This document shows, piece after piece, positions 26,389 to 36,323 of a DNA stretch of 64,000 bases. The stretch is from Clostridium peptidivorans. Its GTDB lineage: Bacteria > Bacillota > Clostridia > Clostridiales > Clostridiaceae. The first letter of the stretch is position 1; each line of letters begins with the position of its first letter. The translations under genes were made by a program, and so were the position numbers. The DNA lies in contig NZ_OAOD01000007.1 in NCBI RefSeq assembly GCF_900205925.1, forward strand, positions 62,001 to 126,000, read 5' to 3'. Under the pieces are notes generated by a model. The model was given only the letters and a program-made list of their open reading frames with translations, did not search any database and was not told the origin of the DNA.

Positions 26389-27849
26389 TTAAAAGCTATA
26401 AACATCTAAAAGTGTTTTTATGTTATTGTTTATCTTATCTACATCTACAGAATTTATTATCTCATCTTTCAAGTTATATTTTTGCTTTAGTTTCAATATT
26501 CTATGCACACTTTCATTTATTCTTTTGTCTGATATTTCTCCTTTTGATACTGCATCCTTTAGAGCATTAATTACTTCTATTTCATTATTATAATCATGAC
26601 CAACCAATATAATATCAGTTCCAGCATTTACTGACTTTATAGCAGCCTTACCAATATTATAATTTTTAATTATTGCTCCCATAGTCATCTCATCGGTTAT
26701 TACAACACCATCAAACTTAAGATTATCTCTTAGTATATCTGTTATAATAATTTTTGACATAGAAGAAGGATTGTCTTTATCAATTTTAGGTAGAAGTATA
26801 TGAGCAATCATTACTGCATCTGCGCCATTCTCTATAGCTTTAGTAAAAGGAACTAGTTCAAAGCTTTTCAATCTATTTAAATCGTTATTTACAGTTGGTA
26901 GTCCTATATGAGAATCTACTGAGGTATCACCGTGTCCTGGAAAATGCTTCACCACAGGAATAACATTTTCTGATTGTATTCCTTTCATAGTTTCAACACC
27001 TAAATTACTTACTATATCAGAATTTGCTCCAAAAGATCTACTCCCTATAACTGGATTTTTAGGATTACTATTAACATCAAGAACTGGAGAAAAGTTCATA
27101 TTAAACCCAAAGGACTTTATTTCATCTGCAATAGTTCTTCCTATTTTGTTTGAAAAATCACTATTATTTATCTGTCCAACTGCTTTATTAGTAGGAAGTC
27201 TTTTAAATTCCTTAGGCATCCTTGTTACTTTTCCACCTTCTTCATCTAGAGAAAAAAATAAAGGAATATTGTTATCTGCATTTTCCTTTTTCAACGAGTT
27301 AACTAAAGCAAGTAACTGCTCAGTACTCTGTACATTTTCATCAAATATTATAAATCCTCCTACCTTATGTTCCTTTATAAGTTTTTTGGAATTATCATTT
27401 AAATTATATCCTTCAACACCTACCATAAGCATTTGCCCAATTTTCTCATCTATTGTCATTGTATTTATTTTTTCTACTATATGGTCAACTTGTTCAATAA
27501 CTCTAATTATTTTAGCGTCCGCTTGAACAGGGTAAGACTCTCTTACTCCTCCTTCAAATATAATTTCTACTTTTGCTCCCTTTTTTAAATCATTTCTTTC
27601 CAATTCTTTTTTAGTATTATTATCATAAATCTTAGTTTTCTCTCCAATATTAACACTAGCCTTATCATATTCTGTATCTTGCTCATTTTTTCTCTCTACT
27701 AATATTCCTGTTGCTTTATTATTGCCATCTAATAATACTTTTGTTATTTCTCCTCTTACTCCAAGCTTTTCCTCATTAATTTCCTTATTACATCCTATCG
27801 AAGAAAAAGATAAAAGAATGCACATAAGTAATACTATTTTCTTTATCAT
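26389..27849 (-). CDS. Glycoside hydrolase family 3 lipoprotein (NagZ-type beta-N-acetylhexosaminidase)
   Basis: The 486-residue protein has a lipobox SSIGC at residue 20 and is therefore likely anchored to the outer leaflet. Residues about 30-120 form a small extra domain resembling DUF3221/YobA (GEITKVLLDGNNKATGILVE, SYPVQADAKIIRV). From about residue 130 to the end is a GH3 domain with the GFNMNFSPVLDVN and KHFPGHGDTSVDSHIGLP motifs (the latter carries the histidine of the NagZ catalytic dyad) and an Asp nucleophile in VVITDEMTMGAI. It should remove N-acetylglucosamine from cell-wall fragments. It heads a two-gene unit. Confidence 0.9.
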   Translation of the reverse strand: MIKKIVLLMCILLSFSSIGCNKEINEEKLGVRGEITKVLLDGNNKATGILVERKNEQDTEYDKASVNIGEKTKIYDNNTKKELERNDLKKGAKVEIIFEGGVRESYPVQADAKIIRVIEQVDHIVEKINTMTIDEKIGQMLMVGVEGYNLNDNSKKLIKEHKVGGFIIFDENVQSTEQLLALVNSLKKENADNNIPLFFSLDEEGGKVTRMPKEFKRLPTNKAVGQINNSDFSNKIGRTIADEIKSFGFNMNFSPVLDVNSNPKNPVIGSRSFGANSDIVSNLGVETMKGIQSENVIPVVKHFPGHGDTSVDSHIGLPTVNNDLNRLKSFELVPFTKAIENGADAVMIAHILLPKIDKDNPSSMSKIIITDILRDNLKFDGVVITDEMTMGAIIKNYNIGKAAIKSVNAGTDIILVGHDYNNEIEVINALKDAVSKGEISDKRINESVHRILKLKQKYNLKDEIINSVDVDKINNNIKTLLDVYSF

Positions 27850-28051
27850 AATCTTAACCTTCCTGTAACTTTTATTTTACTTATATATACGTGAATATAG
27901 TAAAAATATCCTTTTTATCTATTACATATAATCATAAATTCAATAACTATTATATTTTTACTCACCTTTATATTTGTTATAGTAACTTTAAAATTTATTA
28001 TAAAAGTGTATACTATTGTTATGACAAATTTTTATAAGGGTGGCGTTATTG

Positions 28052-28312
28052 ATGAAAAATATAAAAGTATTTATAACAGATTGGTGTCCTCATTGTAAGC
28101 GAGCTATTAATTGGATAGATGAAGTAAAAGAAGAAAATCCTAAATATAGAGATGTTAAAGTAGAAATAATAGATGAAGAGAAACATCCAGATATATCTAA
28201 ACAGTATGATTACTATTATGTCCCTACTTATTATGTTGGAAATGTTAAGATTTATGAAGGAGGAACTACTAAAGATATTGTTGTAAAAGCTTTTGAGGAG
28301 GCTGCTAAATAA
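28052..28312 (+). CDS. Glutaredoxin/thioredoxin-like protein
   Basis: An 86-residue protein with a CPHC active site near its N-terminus (DWCPHCKRAINW) and a cis-proline motif, VPTYYVG. It is shorter than thioredoxin and close to clostridial glutaredoxin-like proteins that reduce disulfides or pass electrons. The ATG at 28052 is preferred because AAGGGTGG lies 8 nt before it; the in-frame GTG at 28040 lies inside that site. Monocistronic and facing the ABC-F pseudogene tail-to-tail. Confidence 0.88.
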   Translation: MKNIKVFITDWCPHCKRAINWIDEVKEENPKYRDVKVEIIDEEKHPDISKQYDYYYVPTYYVGNVKIYEGGTTKDIVVKAFEEAAK

Positions 28313-28336
28313 AAAATTTGAGATATTTTAATATAT

Positions 28337-28380
28337 AGAAAAGCTATGAGTTTTTTCTCAAAACCCATAGCTTTATTATA
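28337..28380. terminator. Shared terminator between glutaredoxin and ABC-F remnant
   Basis: AAAGCTATG and CATAGCTTT form the outer stem, with an inner GAG/CTC pairing around the T-rich loop. A T-rich run follows on the minus strand. It lies between two convergent genes. Confidence 0.7.
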
Positions 28381-28388
28381 TCATATTT

Positions 28389-29335
28389 TTACAAATTAGT
28401 TTTCAACTGTTTTAGCTTAGCTATCACTTCATGATATTCCTTATCTAGTAATGCTACATCATCCTTCTTTGATGGCATAGATAGTCTTCCTATAACTTCT
28501 GAAAGACGATTCTGTAGTACAAGAATTTGTTTTTTAATTTCCTCTTTTTCATTATTTAAACATTTATTTTTGCTCTCTATATACTCCTTATAGTTTCCAT
28601 TAAACATATTTATTTTATGATTTTCTATGGTCATTATCTGCTCTGCAACAGATTCCACAAATCTTCTATCATGAGAGACAAATAGTAACGTTCTATCATA
28701 CTCCTTAAATGCATTTTCTACAACTTCAAGAGAATTTATATCCATGTAATTAGTAGGTTCATCTAATATAAGCAAATTTATATCCTGTAATAGCATTTTT
28801 TACTGCCATTATATATTTTTATCTTGCCATCCTCTACTTCCAATATCTTATTACAAAGCTTATCCAAAAAACTTCTATCATGAGATATTAACACTAATGC
28901 ACCTTTATATTCACCAAACTTTTTCTCCATAAGCTCAATACCTTCTATATCCACATTACTGGTAGGCTCATCTGCAAATATCAATAAGCTGTTATTACTT
29001 AAACCATCCGCAAGCTTAAATCTGGTTTTTTCTCCCCCACTCATATTCTCATTCCAAGTATTTTGTACACCAAACCTTGAAGCCATTTCATTGCTAATTT
29101 TTCTATTTTCAGGTTCTTCTAGCTGATATATATATGAGTATCTTTCATATAGCTTAACCCATCCTTCATCTGGTTCTAATCTCTTACTTAGTATATTAAT
29201 CAAAGTGGTTTTGCCTACCCCATTTACACCTACAACACCTATTCTATCCTCAGAATAAATCTTCAAATTTTCTAAATCTAACATCAATCTATCACCAAAA
29301 TATTTTTTAATATTACTGCATTCCATTAATAACAT
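28389..29335 (-). pseudogene. ABC-F ATPase gene with internal deletion
   Basis: Two frames (28796-28389 and 29335-28778) together make a broken ABC-F protein. The first (185 residues) is a complete N-terminal ATPase half: Walker A GVNGVGKTT, signature MSGGEKTR and Walker B LLIFADEPTSNVD, then a linker that stops at NGSKKCYYRI. The second starts at the Walker B of the C-terminal half (NLLILDEPTNYMD) and ends with its coiled-coil tail. The rest of the linker plus the second Walker A and signature are missing, with a frame change at the join. ABC-F proteins displace antibiotics from the ribosome; this copy should not work. An apparently intact attenuator precedes it. Confidence 0.82.
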
Positions 29336-29367
29336 AAAAAATCCCCTCCTTGTAATCTGGAGAGGAT
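29336..29367 (-). promoter_or_regulatory. Attenuator hairpin covering the ABC-F ribosome site
   Basis: On the minus strand ATCCTCTCC and GGAGGGGAT pair (one T-G) around AGATTACAA, followed by a T-run and the start codon. The right arm contains the Shine-Dalgarno sequence. Terminator hairpins placed this way are known in drug-inducible ABC-F leaders. Confidence 0.65.
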
Positions 29368-29798
29368 AGCGTAATAACTATGCTAAGCCCTAATTCATTC
29401 TAAATTAAATCTCAACTTATATGTAAATAACTAGAAAGGCATACTAAATATTTGATTTAGTTATGACTTCTTACTCCTCTACGTATAGTAAGAGGAGTTT
29501 TATATTATTACACATTAAGATTTAAGTAGCTAACTAAGGTTAAAATCGCATTATATGACAAACTATCAACAGTTACAGAACACTATCCACTCTCAAAATT
29601 TAATAAAATGCATGACAATAAAGCTTTATTAAAAACTTTATTTAAATTTTCATTTTACATAATTAAAAGTGAGTTATATTCTCATTTCTGCCAATACCTT
29701 GCCCTTTCTTAAAACAAAATTTGTTAATATTCAATATGATTATATAGATAAATCACATAATTGTCAACTTATGGATAATTTTTATATTTTTAATAAAG
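29368..29798. other. Leader and spacer between ABC-F remnant and PAP2 gene
   Basis: About 430 bp without a gene. A plus-strand terminator-like hairpin, ACTCCTCT/AGAGGAGT with loop ACGTATAGTA (29473-29498) and then TTTTATATTA, is present. No plus-strand gene precedes it, so its role is unclear. The rest is AT-rich with nothing I can name. Confidence 0.5.
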
Positions 29799-30377
29799 CT
29801 ATCGCATCATGTACAAAATGCGTGAAAAAACAGTAAGATATAAATAATTTATGCTTTCGCTATGAAAAATAGTTACTACAACTTTAGAACATATAAGACC
29901 CAATACAATTCCTGTAATAACATCTAATGGATAATGTACATTTAAATAAACCCTAGAAAAGGCTATTAATGAAGCTAAAACAACTGCCATAATACCTAAT
30001 TTATTGTCCATCATAATAAGTATACCTGATGCTGCAAATGAAGATGCGGTGTGTCCTGATGGAAAGGAATAGGTTATAGGTTTTGATATTAGCAGTTTAT
30101 TTATCTTCATATGTTCAAATGGTCTTGTCCTTTTTATAATGTGCTTTATTATTCCCTCTCCAATAATAGTAACTAAAATTATGGAAGCAATTACCATATA
30201 ACCTTGGATTCTGTAATTCTTATTCTTTATTAAATATACTGAAATAATTGCCCACACTATGGCGCCATTACCTAGTGCAGTAATCAATGGCATTACTTTA
30301 TCAAGTACTTTACATCTAATTTTTTTACTTAATAAGTTCAACATTTTTCTATCAAAAATCTGTAAGTAAGTTATCAT
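29799..30377 (-). CDS. PAP2-family phosphatase
   Basis: This 192-residue membrane protein has the three motifs of type 2 phosphatidic acid phosphatases: KHIIKRTRP (about residues 78-86), FPSGHTAS (about 105-112) and SRVYLNVHYPLD (about 145-156), with the histidine nucleophile in the last. Five membrane segments are visible. Likely substrates are undecaprenyl diphosphate or lipid phosphates. It lies 105 bp downstream of a glycosyltransferase gene on the same strand. Start at ATG 30377 has an AGGAAG-type site. Confidence 0.9.
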   Translation of the reverse strand: MITYLQIFDRKMLNLLSKKIRCKVLDKVMPLITALGNGAIVWAIISVYLIKNKNYRIQGYMVIASIILVTIIGEGIIKHIIKRTRPFEHMKINKLLISKPITYSFPSGHTASSFAASGILIMMDNKLGIMAVVLASLIAFSRVYLNVHYPLDVITGIVLGLICSKVVVTIFHSESINYLYLTVFSRILYMMR

Positions 30378-30482
30378 ATAGTAATCACTTCCTTCCTGTA
30401 TTTTTATTTAAACTTGAAAATATATTACTTATTATATTACATATATTAATTCTATCATAGATTTTAATAATATTTTATTTAA

Positions 30483-31655
30483 TTATACAATATTAGTGCT
30501 GTATTTACTTAAATTCATAGTCATAATATATGGATTTAAGACCTTTTCTTTAAATTTATCGCTTGAATATTGATTAGCTTTAATAACAGCCTCTTTGGCC
30601 ATATTTTCTCTCAACCTAGGGCTTTGTAAAATTTCAACTACATAATGACCAAACTCCCACGGTTTTTTATATACAAATCCATTCTTTCCTTGAATAATAA
30701 TACCTTCTAAACATTCATCCCATTTACAAACTATCGGACATCCGCTACTTAATGCTTCAATGTAGGTTAATCCTTGAGTTTCACTATTTGATGCTGTAAC
30801 AAAAACATCTGATATTTTATAATATTTGTAGATATCTTTAGGGTTTATCATGTCCGTAAAATAAACACTATATTCTAATCCTTCTCTTTTAACTAAGTTT
30901 TTTAAATTCTTAAGCTCTGGTCCTGCGCCTACAATTAAAAGCTTTGCACTTGTTATTTTATTAATAACTTCTTTAAAAAGAGTAATTATTTCATCTATAT
31001 TTTTTTCCTTAGCTGTTCTACCAACATAAGTAATGATTTTATCTTGAGAATTGATTCCAAGTTCTGAGATAATTTTTTTCTTCTCGTCAATAGAGACATG
31101 TCTTTTAAACTTTCTTAAATCTATCCCTGTTGGAATTACATATATATGTTTATACACACCATAACTTAAAAGAACATTTTTAGTTTTTTCAGTAGGGGCT
31201 ATGATAGCATCAATAGAATTTAAAAGTATCTTTGTTAACTTTGCTGCTGTGCTTTTTCTAATTATCTTTCCTCCCATCAGATATTCTAAATAATCTTCAT
31301 ACATGGTATGGTAAGTATGAATGTGTGGAATTCCTAGCTTACTGGAAATATATTTTGCTACAAACATTGTAGAAAACTCAGTTTGAGAATGTACAATATC
31401 AGGCCTCCATTCTATTACTTCATTTATTAGCTTATTATAAAATGGAGCCTTAATCCTTGCATCAGGATATATTCCTACCCCTAGAGACTTTAAATAATAT
31501 ATATCCCCTATTACCTTTTGCTCACCTGTTTGAGATAATGTCAGTATTCTCACTTCATGTTCACTATTTTTCAACTCTTCATATAAGATATTTATTGAAG
31601 TACTCACACCATTTATCATGGGAAAAAATGTATCCGTTGTTATTAAAATTTTCAT
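30483..31655 (-). CDS. Glycosyltransferase family 4 protein
   Basis: This 390-residue GT-B glycosyltransferase has the N-terminal ITTDTFFPMINGVSTSI (residues 4-20), HTYHTMYEDYLEYL near residue 117, VGRTAKEKNI (about 216) and the C-terminal donor-site motif ASNSETQGLTYIEAL (about 289-303), which carries the EX7E glutamates in GT4 enzymes. It most resembles clostridial and Gram-positive 1,2-diacylglycerol 3-glucosyltransferases, which make membrane glycolipids or lipoteichoic acid anchors; the acceptor is inferred. A GGGGGAA site precedes the ATG. Confidence 0.88.
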   Translation of the reverse strand: MKILITTDTFFPMINGVSTSINILYEELKNSEHEVRILTLSQTGEQKVIGDIYYLKSLGVGIYPDARIKAPFYNKLINEVIEWRPDIVHSQTEFSTMFVAKYISSKLGIPHIHTYHTMYEDYLEYLMGGKIIRKSTAAKLTKILLNSIDAIIAPTEKTKNVLLSYGVYKHIYVIPTGIDLRKFKRHVSIDEKKKIISELGINSQDKIITYVGRTAKEKNIDEIITLFKEVINKITSAKLLIVGAGPELKNLKNLVKREGLEYSVYFTDMINPKDIYKYYKISDVFVTASNSETQGLTYIEALSSGCPIVCKWDECLEGIIIQGKNGFVYKKPWEFGHYVVEILQSPRLRENMAKEAVIKANQYSSDKFKEKVLNPYIMTMNLSKYSTNIV

Positions 31656-32038
31656 ATTTCCCCCTATTAAATTAAATCATGATATTTTAGTTCTAAAATC
31701 ATAAAGTAACATCTTAATTTATTCAAAACTTATTTATGCCTTTATCATAGTATAGATTAATTAAAGTATAATTAATAAAAGATTAAAATTAGATTAAAAT
31801 AATTATTAAGCAATTCCTAATTACTTTTCTTTTGCAAGTAGCCTTACAATGACATTTTGGTCATTAACTTTTAATGTTTGTTTATCTTACTAATCATATA
31901 TTGCTAAATGCAATTCCTCAATTTTCTGCTTAACACTCACATATTTTAGGAGCAATATTAATGTTACTACATATTATAAAAGTATGTAGTTAAAACATAG
32001 GCTCTTTTTAACTTGTGTTTAATAATGTGGGGAGATTA
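31656..32038. other. Gene-free divergent spacer between GT4 and L,D-transpeptidase genes
   Basis: About 380 bp holding two outward-facing promoters, with no reading frame. A small dyad, TGACATTTTGGTCA (31850-31863), is present in the middle, of unknown meaning. Confidence 0.5.
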
Positions 32039-33436
32039 ATGATTATGAAAAAAGGAAAAAATAGACTAAAAAAATTTATGCTATGTACTATAATTTTTTT
32101 TGGTACTTTGCTTAGCATGTATTTAGCTATGTCCATATATTTTATGAATCGTTTTTATTTTGGATCCTCAGTTAATCGCATGGATATTTCAGGTAAAACT
32201 GTAGAAGACGTAGATAAACAAATCACATCTGAACTTACCTCATATACACTGCTTTTAGAAGAGCAAGGTGGTGTAAGAGAAGAAATTAAAGGGTCTGATA
32301 TTGGTTTGAAATATAATCATAATTCACATGATAAAATTAAAAGTTTAAAAACTAGTCAAAATCCTTTTCAATGGATTTATAGCATTTTTAATAAGACAAA
32401 CTTTCAACTGTCTGATATATCTTTATATGATGAAGAATTACTAAAAAAACGCGTAAATAATCTCTCTTGTTTTAATACGAGTAACATAATTGAACCTAAA
32501 AATGCTAGTTTTAAGTATACAGATAATGGTTATAAAATTGTAAAGGAAGTTGAAGGGAATAAAGTCAATAAAGACATTTTATATAATCATATTGGAGATG
32601 CAATTACTAAAGGAGAAACAACTTTAAATTTAAAATCATCAAACTGCTATGAAAAACCGCAGTATACTTCAAATTCTAAAGAAATCATTGCTGTTAAAAA
32701 TTTATTTGATAAATATACGTCCACAAAAATTACCTATACTTTTGGTCAGAGTACAGAGATTTTAGATGGCTCTATAATAAATACTTGGCTTAATGTGGAT
32801 GAAAATTTGGAAGTTATATTTGATGAAACAAAAATCAAATATTATATAGATACACTAGCAAAAACCTATGATACATTAGGTACTACAAGAAACTTTATTA
32901 CATCATTAGGAAAGACAGTAAAAGTTAGTGGTGGTGACTATGGCTGGTCAATTAATAAATCCAAAGAAGTGCAGGACATAATTGCAGTTATAAAAAACGG
33001 GCAATCTATAACCAAAAAACCAATATATAAGCAAACTGCGCTATCCCACGGTATTAATGATATTGGTAATACTTATGTTGAGATTAATCTCTCAAAGCAA
33101 TATTTATGGTTTTATAAAAACGGCTCTCTTATTGTAGAAGGAAGTGTAGTCACAGGAAATGTACGCAGAAATCATTCAACACCTGCAGGTACTTATAAAT
33201 TAAAATACAAACAAAAAGATACAGTTTTAAGAGGAGCAGATTATGCTTCACCCGTTAGTTATTGGATGCCGTTTAATGGAGGTATTGGTATTCATGATGC
33301 AACTTGGAGATCAGCATTTGGTGGAAATATATATTTAACAAATGGTTCCCATGGCTGCATAAATGCACCCTATCAAGTAGCAAAAGCAATATTTTATAAT
33401 ATTGAAGCAGGAGTCCCGGTTATTTGTTATTATTAA
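32039..33436 (+). CDS. L,D-transpeptidase (YkuD) with peptidoglycan-binding domains
   Basis: This protein of about 465 residues has a short basic N-terminus and one membrane segment (about residues 14-38), then an outside region (PG_binding_4-like domains, about residues 45-320) and a C-terminal YkuD catalytic domain from about residue 340. The catalytic motif is GIHDATWRSAFGG followed by NGSHGCINAPYQVAK, with Cys in SHGCIN as nucleophile. It should form 3-3 cross-links or attach proteins in peptidoglycan. The ATG at 32039 follows GGGGAG by 4 nt and the one at 32045 by 10 nt; the earlier GTG (32015) has no site. Confidence 0.9.
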   Translation: MIMKKGKNRLKKFMLCTIIFFGTLLSMYLAMSIYFMNRFYFGSSVNRMDISGKTVEDVDKQITSELTSYTLLLEEQGGVREEIKGSDIGLKYNHNSHDKIKSLKTSQNPFQWIYSIFNKTNFQLSDISLYDEELLKKRVNNLSCFNTSNIIEPKNASFKYTDNGYKIVKEVEGNKVNKDILYNHIGDAITKGETTLNLKSSNCYEKPQYTSNSKEIIAVKNLFDKYTSTKITYTFGQSTEILDGSIINTWLNVDENLEVIFDETKIKYYIDTLAKTYDTLGTTRNFITSLGKTVKVSGGDYGWSINKSKEVQDIIAVIKNGQSITKKPIYKQTALSHGINDIGNTYVEINLSKQYLWFYKNGSLIVEGSVVTGNVRRNHSTPAGTYKLKYKQKDTVLRGADYASPVSYWMPFNGGIGIHDATWRSAFGGNIYLTNGSHGCINAPYQVAKAIFYNIEAGVPVICYY

Positions 33437-33487
33437 TAATAATACACTGCATCATCTATTTAATAATAAATTAATGATTATAATTCA

Positions 33488-33521
33488 AAAGGGCGACTGA
33501 TTTTAATCAATCGCCTTTTTA
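33488..33521. terminator. Terminator between L,D-transpeptidase and chemoreceptor genes
   Basis: AAAGGGCGACTGAT and ATCAATCGCCTTTTT pair with one bulge, with T-rich sequence on both sides. It serves the plus-strand gene and possibly the minus-strand chemoreceptor. Confidence 0.85.
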
Positions 33522-33598
33522 GTATTATAAATATAGCAAAATAAAATAACCTATTATAGGAGAGTGTAAAACTATTTTATAATATTAAGATACGCAAG

Positions 33599-35131
33599 TT
33601 ATTTAATTAATTCATTCATTGCAATTGCTATATTTTTTAATTCTTCAGCATTAGTAGCTATCTCTTCACTTGTAGCCGCACTCTCACTTACTGAATCACT
33701 TACTGTACTAAACATATTTATAGTATTTTGTGTTTTTTCAACTATATCAGAGTTGAAGATTACTACGTTTTCTGTTTCCTTAAGTAAGTTACTTGTTAAT
33801 TTATTAATTTCATCTATGTTTTCTCCGGACAACTTTAAATCTTCGATCATACTAATTACATTAGAAACTGTTTCATTCAAAAATTTATTTCCCACACCTA
33901 TTTTGTCATTATTATCTTCCATTAGTTCTTGTACCTGATTAGTCTTTTCTTTAAATTCGTTAACAATGGTACTTATATCACTTAATGACTTTTGGCTATT
34001 ATCTGCAAGTCTTCTAACTTCATCTGCAACAACAGCAAATCCCCTACCTGCTTCCCCTGCCCTTGCAGCTTCAATACTAGCATTTAACGCTAATAGATTT
34101 GTCTGCTCTGAAATACTACCTATAACCGATAATATTTCATCCATTTGTCCTGATTTTTCTTCTAAAACCTTTGTAGCATTATAAGTTGTTTTTATACTCT
34201 TTATTATGCCCTCCATAATACCTAGTACACTTTTTAAAGATTCCTCATTATCATTGGAAACACTAACTAAATTTATAGAAACATCTTTAGTATCTTTCGC
34301 TTTTAAAGATACCATTTGATTTATATTTAGTAATGTTTGTAAACTATCCTTACTTTTATATGACTTATCTAACATTTCCTTTGAATCTATACTTATCTCA
34401 TGACTAGTGCTAGCAATTTCTTGAATTGAGCTGGCTTCTTCTTCAATCATAGTTGATAACAAGTTACTTGATTTTAATAGTCCATTTGAAAATTCAGCTA
34501 TCTTGCTAAGTAAACTTGAAATTCTATCATTTTTTTCTTTAAGCATATCTTCATTGGCTTCCACATCTTTAAGTAGCATAGAAGCAAAGAGTGTAAAAAT
34601 AAAAATTCCGATAGAAATAAGTGCTATAACTATAACTCTTATAATTAATTCTCTTACAATCACCTGTTCGTCTGGTAAAATTGAAGCATTGAATTTAAAT
34701 ATTATAAATTGGCATAATACACCTATTATTATAGATAATATATTCATTTTATTATCTAAAAACAATGCCCCTATTATTATAAAGTAAAAAACACTTATCC
34801 ATAATTCCTTTGATGGAATCATTAGTGAGATATATAGATAATTAATATATGATATTACTAATATAATTGGCTTAAACTTATTTAACTGATTCATCCAATT
34901 ATCACTAGCTTTTAATATTGATTTATAAATTAATCTAAATGTTAATACCTCTAATAGCACTACTAATGTAAATATTCCAATGTAGCTCCATTTCACCTCA
35001 TCATATAATCCAAAAAGCTTCATAAATGCAAATATTATTCCTGCTGCTAGGGCACTTATAGAATAGATAATTAAAACAAATTTTAGAGTTTTCTTTTGAT
35101 AATTACTTACAATTCCATCATTATTAGGCAT
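33599..35131 (-). CDS. Methyl-accepting chemotaxis protein with multi-span membrane sensor
   Basis: The 510-residue receptor starts with six hydrophobic segments within residues 18-195, separated by short loops, so it lacks the usual large outside sensor and may detect membrane-linked or small signals. A coiled coil follows, with the conserved signalling tip [34 protein letters not shown] (residues about 338-371) and a C-terminal methylation helix. It starts 60 bp after the KAS III-like gene on the same strand, so it probably shares that gene's c-di-GMP-controlled transcript. No terminator is evident between them. Confidence 0.9.
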   Translation of the reverse strand: MPNNDGIVSNYQKKTLKFVLIIYSISALAAGIIFAFMKLFGLYDEVKWSYIGIFTLVVLLEVLTFRLIYKSILKASDNWMNQLNKFKPIILVISYINYLYISLMIPSKELWISVFYFIIIGALFLDNKMNILSIIIGVLCQFIIFKFNASILPDEQVIVRELIIRVIVIALISIGIFIFTLFASMLLKDVEANEDMLKEKNDRISSLLSKIAEFSNGLLKSSNLLSTMIEEEASSIQEIASTSHEISIDSKEMLDKSYKSKDSLQTLLNINQMVSLKAKDTKDVSINLVSVSNDNEESLKSVLGIMEGIIKSIKTTYNATKVLEEKSGQMDEILSVIGSISEQTNLLALNASIEAARAGEAGRGFAVVADEVRRLADNSQKSLSDISTIVNEFKEKTNQVQELMEDNNDKIGVGNKFLNETVSNVISMIEDLKLSGENIDEINKLTSNLLKETENVVIFNSDIVEKTQNTINMFSTVSDSVSESAATSEEIATNAEELKNIAIAMNELIK

Positions 35132-35191
35132 AAGTATCTCATCCCCTTTTTAAGCATTATTTGTGTATTATAAATTTATTAATAAATTTTT

Positions 35192-36193
35192 CTAACATTT
35201 ATATAATAATGCAGTCATTATATATCCACCAGCTACTGAACAAAATATTAAAATATCATCCTTATTAAATTTTTCTTTTTTTACTCTATCATCTAAAGCC
35301 ATAATAGGGCTTGTACAACCAGTATATCCATATTTATCACCAACAAATGTTGCTTTATTTAAAGAAGCTTCTAGCTTGTTTAATGTTAATTCTATATCAG
35401 ATTTAGAAAACTGAGACATAAAATAATGAGAAACATCTTTTGGTTTATATTCATTTTCTTTTAATAATTCAGTTATTAATTCTGTCCATTTGTCTGAAAG
35501 AAATCCAAAATCAAATGGATTCCATTCCATTTTTTTATCATGTGCTTTAATAGTACTTGGGACATTTGATAACCCACATGCAGGAAATCTAATAGTTTCA
35601 TTATATGTATCATCTGTAAATACTCTAGATCCTAATAACCCTCTTTCTTCATTCTCTTCTTTTACCTCTAATATAACAGCAGCTGCACCATCTGCAAGAC
35701 ATGAATAAACAACCATATCATCTTCACGTGCAAAAGGACTTATGAGCATTGATCCAATGACTAAAATTCTCTTATATTTTTTATCAGTTTTTAAATACTT
35801 TGATGCAATATCTATACCAGTAAGCATACCTACGCAATCATTGTTTACATCAAATACATTAGTAACATTATCTGCTTGTAACTTATTTTTTAGTATTAAT
35901 GCACAGCATGGAGTTAAATATTCTGGAGTATCAGAAGCTGCTATTATAGCATCAACATCTAATGAAGTTAATCCAGCATTTATAAGAGCATTTTTAGCAG
36001 CTTCTAAACCCATAGTTATACTGTTTTCATTTTTTCCAGCTAAAGTCCTTGAATTTCTTCCAAGTTTTTTCATAAGTCCAATTACATGTTTTTCTGATCC
36101 ATAACGCTTAAAATGATTAATATAATATTGATTTTTAACTAGTTTTTTAGGATGATAACTTCCTATTCCTCTTATATATACATTTTTAAACAT
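35192..36193 (-). CDS. KAS III-like (FabH superfamily) protein, divergent active site
   Basis: This 333-residue thiolase-fold protein keeps the nucleophile cysteine (Cys120 in DVNNDCVGML) and conserved IIAASDTPEYLTP and KYGYTGCTSP segments. It lacks the usual partners: where FabH has His in PHQAN it reads YFMSQFSK, and where FabH has Asn in GNTS it reads GYTG. It may be a condensing enzyme with altered chemistry, or an acyl-transfer or biosynthetic relative. A c-di-GMP-I riboswitch with terminator lies in its 5' leader. An AAGGAGG site precedes the ATG. Confidence 0.85.
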   Translation of the reverse strand: MFKNVYIRGIGSYHPKKLVKNQYYINHFKRYGSEKHVIGLMKKLGRNSRTLAGKNENSITMGLEAAKNALINAGLTSLDVDAIIAASDTPEYLTPCCALILKNKLQADNVTNVFDVNNDCVGMLTGIDIASKYLKTDKKYKRILVIGSMLISPFAREDDMVVYSCLADGAAAVILEVKEENEERGLLGSRVFTDDTYNETIRFPACGLSNVPSTIKAHDKKMEWNPFDFGFLSDKWTELITELLKENEYKPKDVSHYFMSQFSKSDIELTLNKLEASLNKATFVGDKYGYTGCTSPIMALDDRVKKEKFNKDDILIFCSVAGGYIMTALLYKC

Positions 36194-36235
36194 AATAATC
36201 TCCTCCTTGGTTTGCTTTATTAATATTTATAAAAC

Positions 36236-36280
36236 AAAAAAAATGCTATAGGATCCTTAATTGCAAGGACACCTTTAGCA
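36236..36280 (-). terminator. Expression-platform terminator of the c-di-GMP riboswitch
   Basis: On the minus strand TGCTA...TAGCA closes a long hairpin with inner AGG/CCT and TCCTT/AAGGA stems, followed by eight T. It lies between the aptamer and the KAS III-like gene, 45 bp before its start codon. Confidence 0.85.
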
Positions 36281-36323
36281 CTTTATAATAAACATTATAT
36301 ATAAAACATTACTTTATTAAAAT

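Noticed and set aside
28389-29335. Two separate ABC-F half-genes as functional subunits
   Set aside because: The second frame starts in the middle of an ATPase domain and lacks the Walker A and signature motifs, so it cannot be a working half.
29473-29505. Plus-strand terminator as evidence of a plus-strand gene
   Set aside because: No plus-strand reading frame or RNA signature precedes it between the ABC-F remnant and this hairpin.
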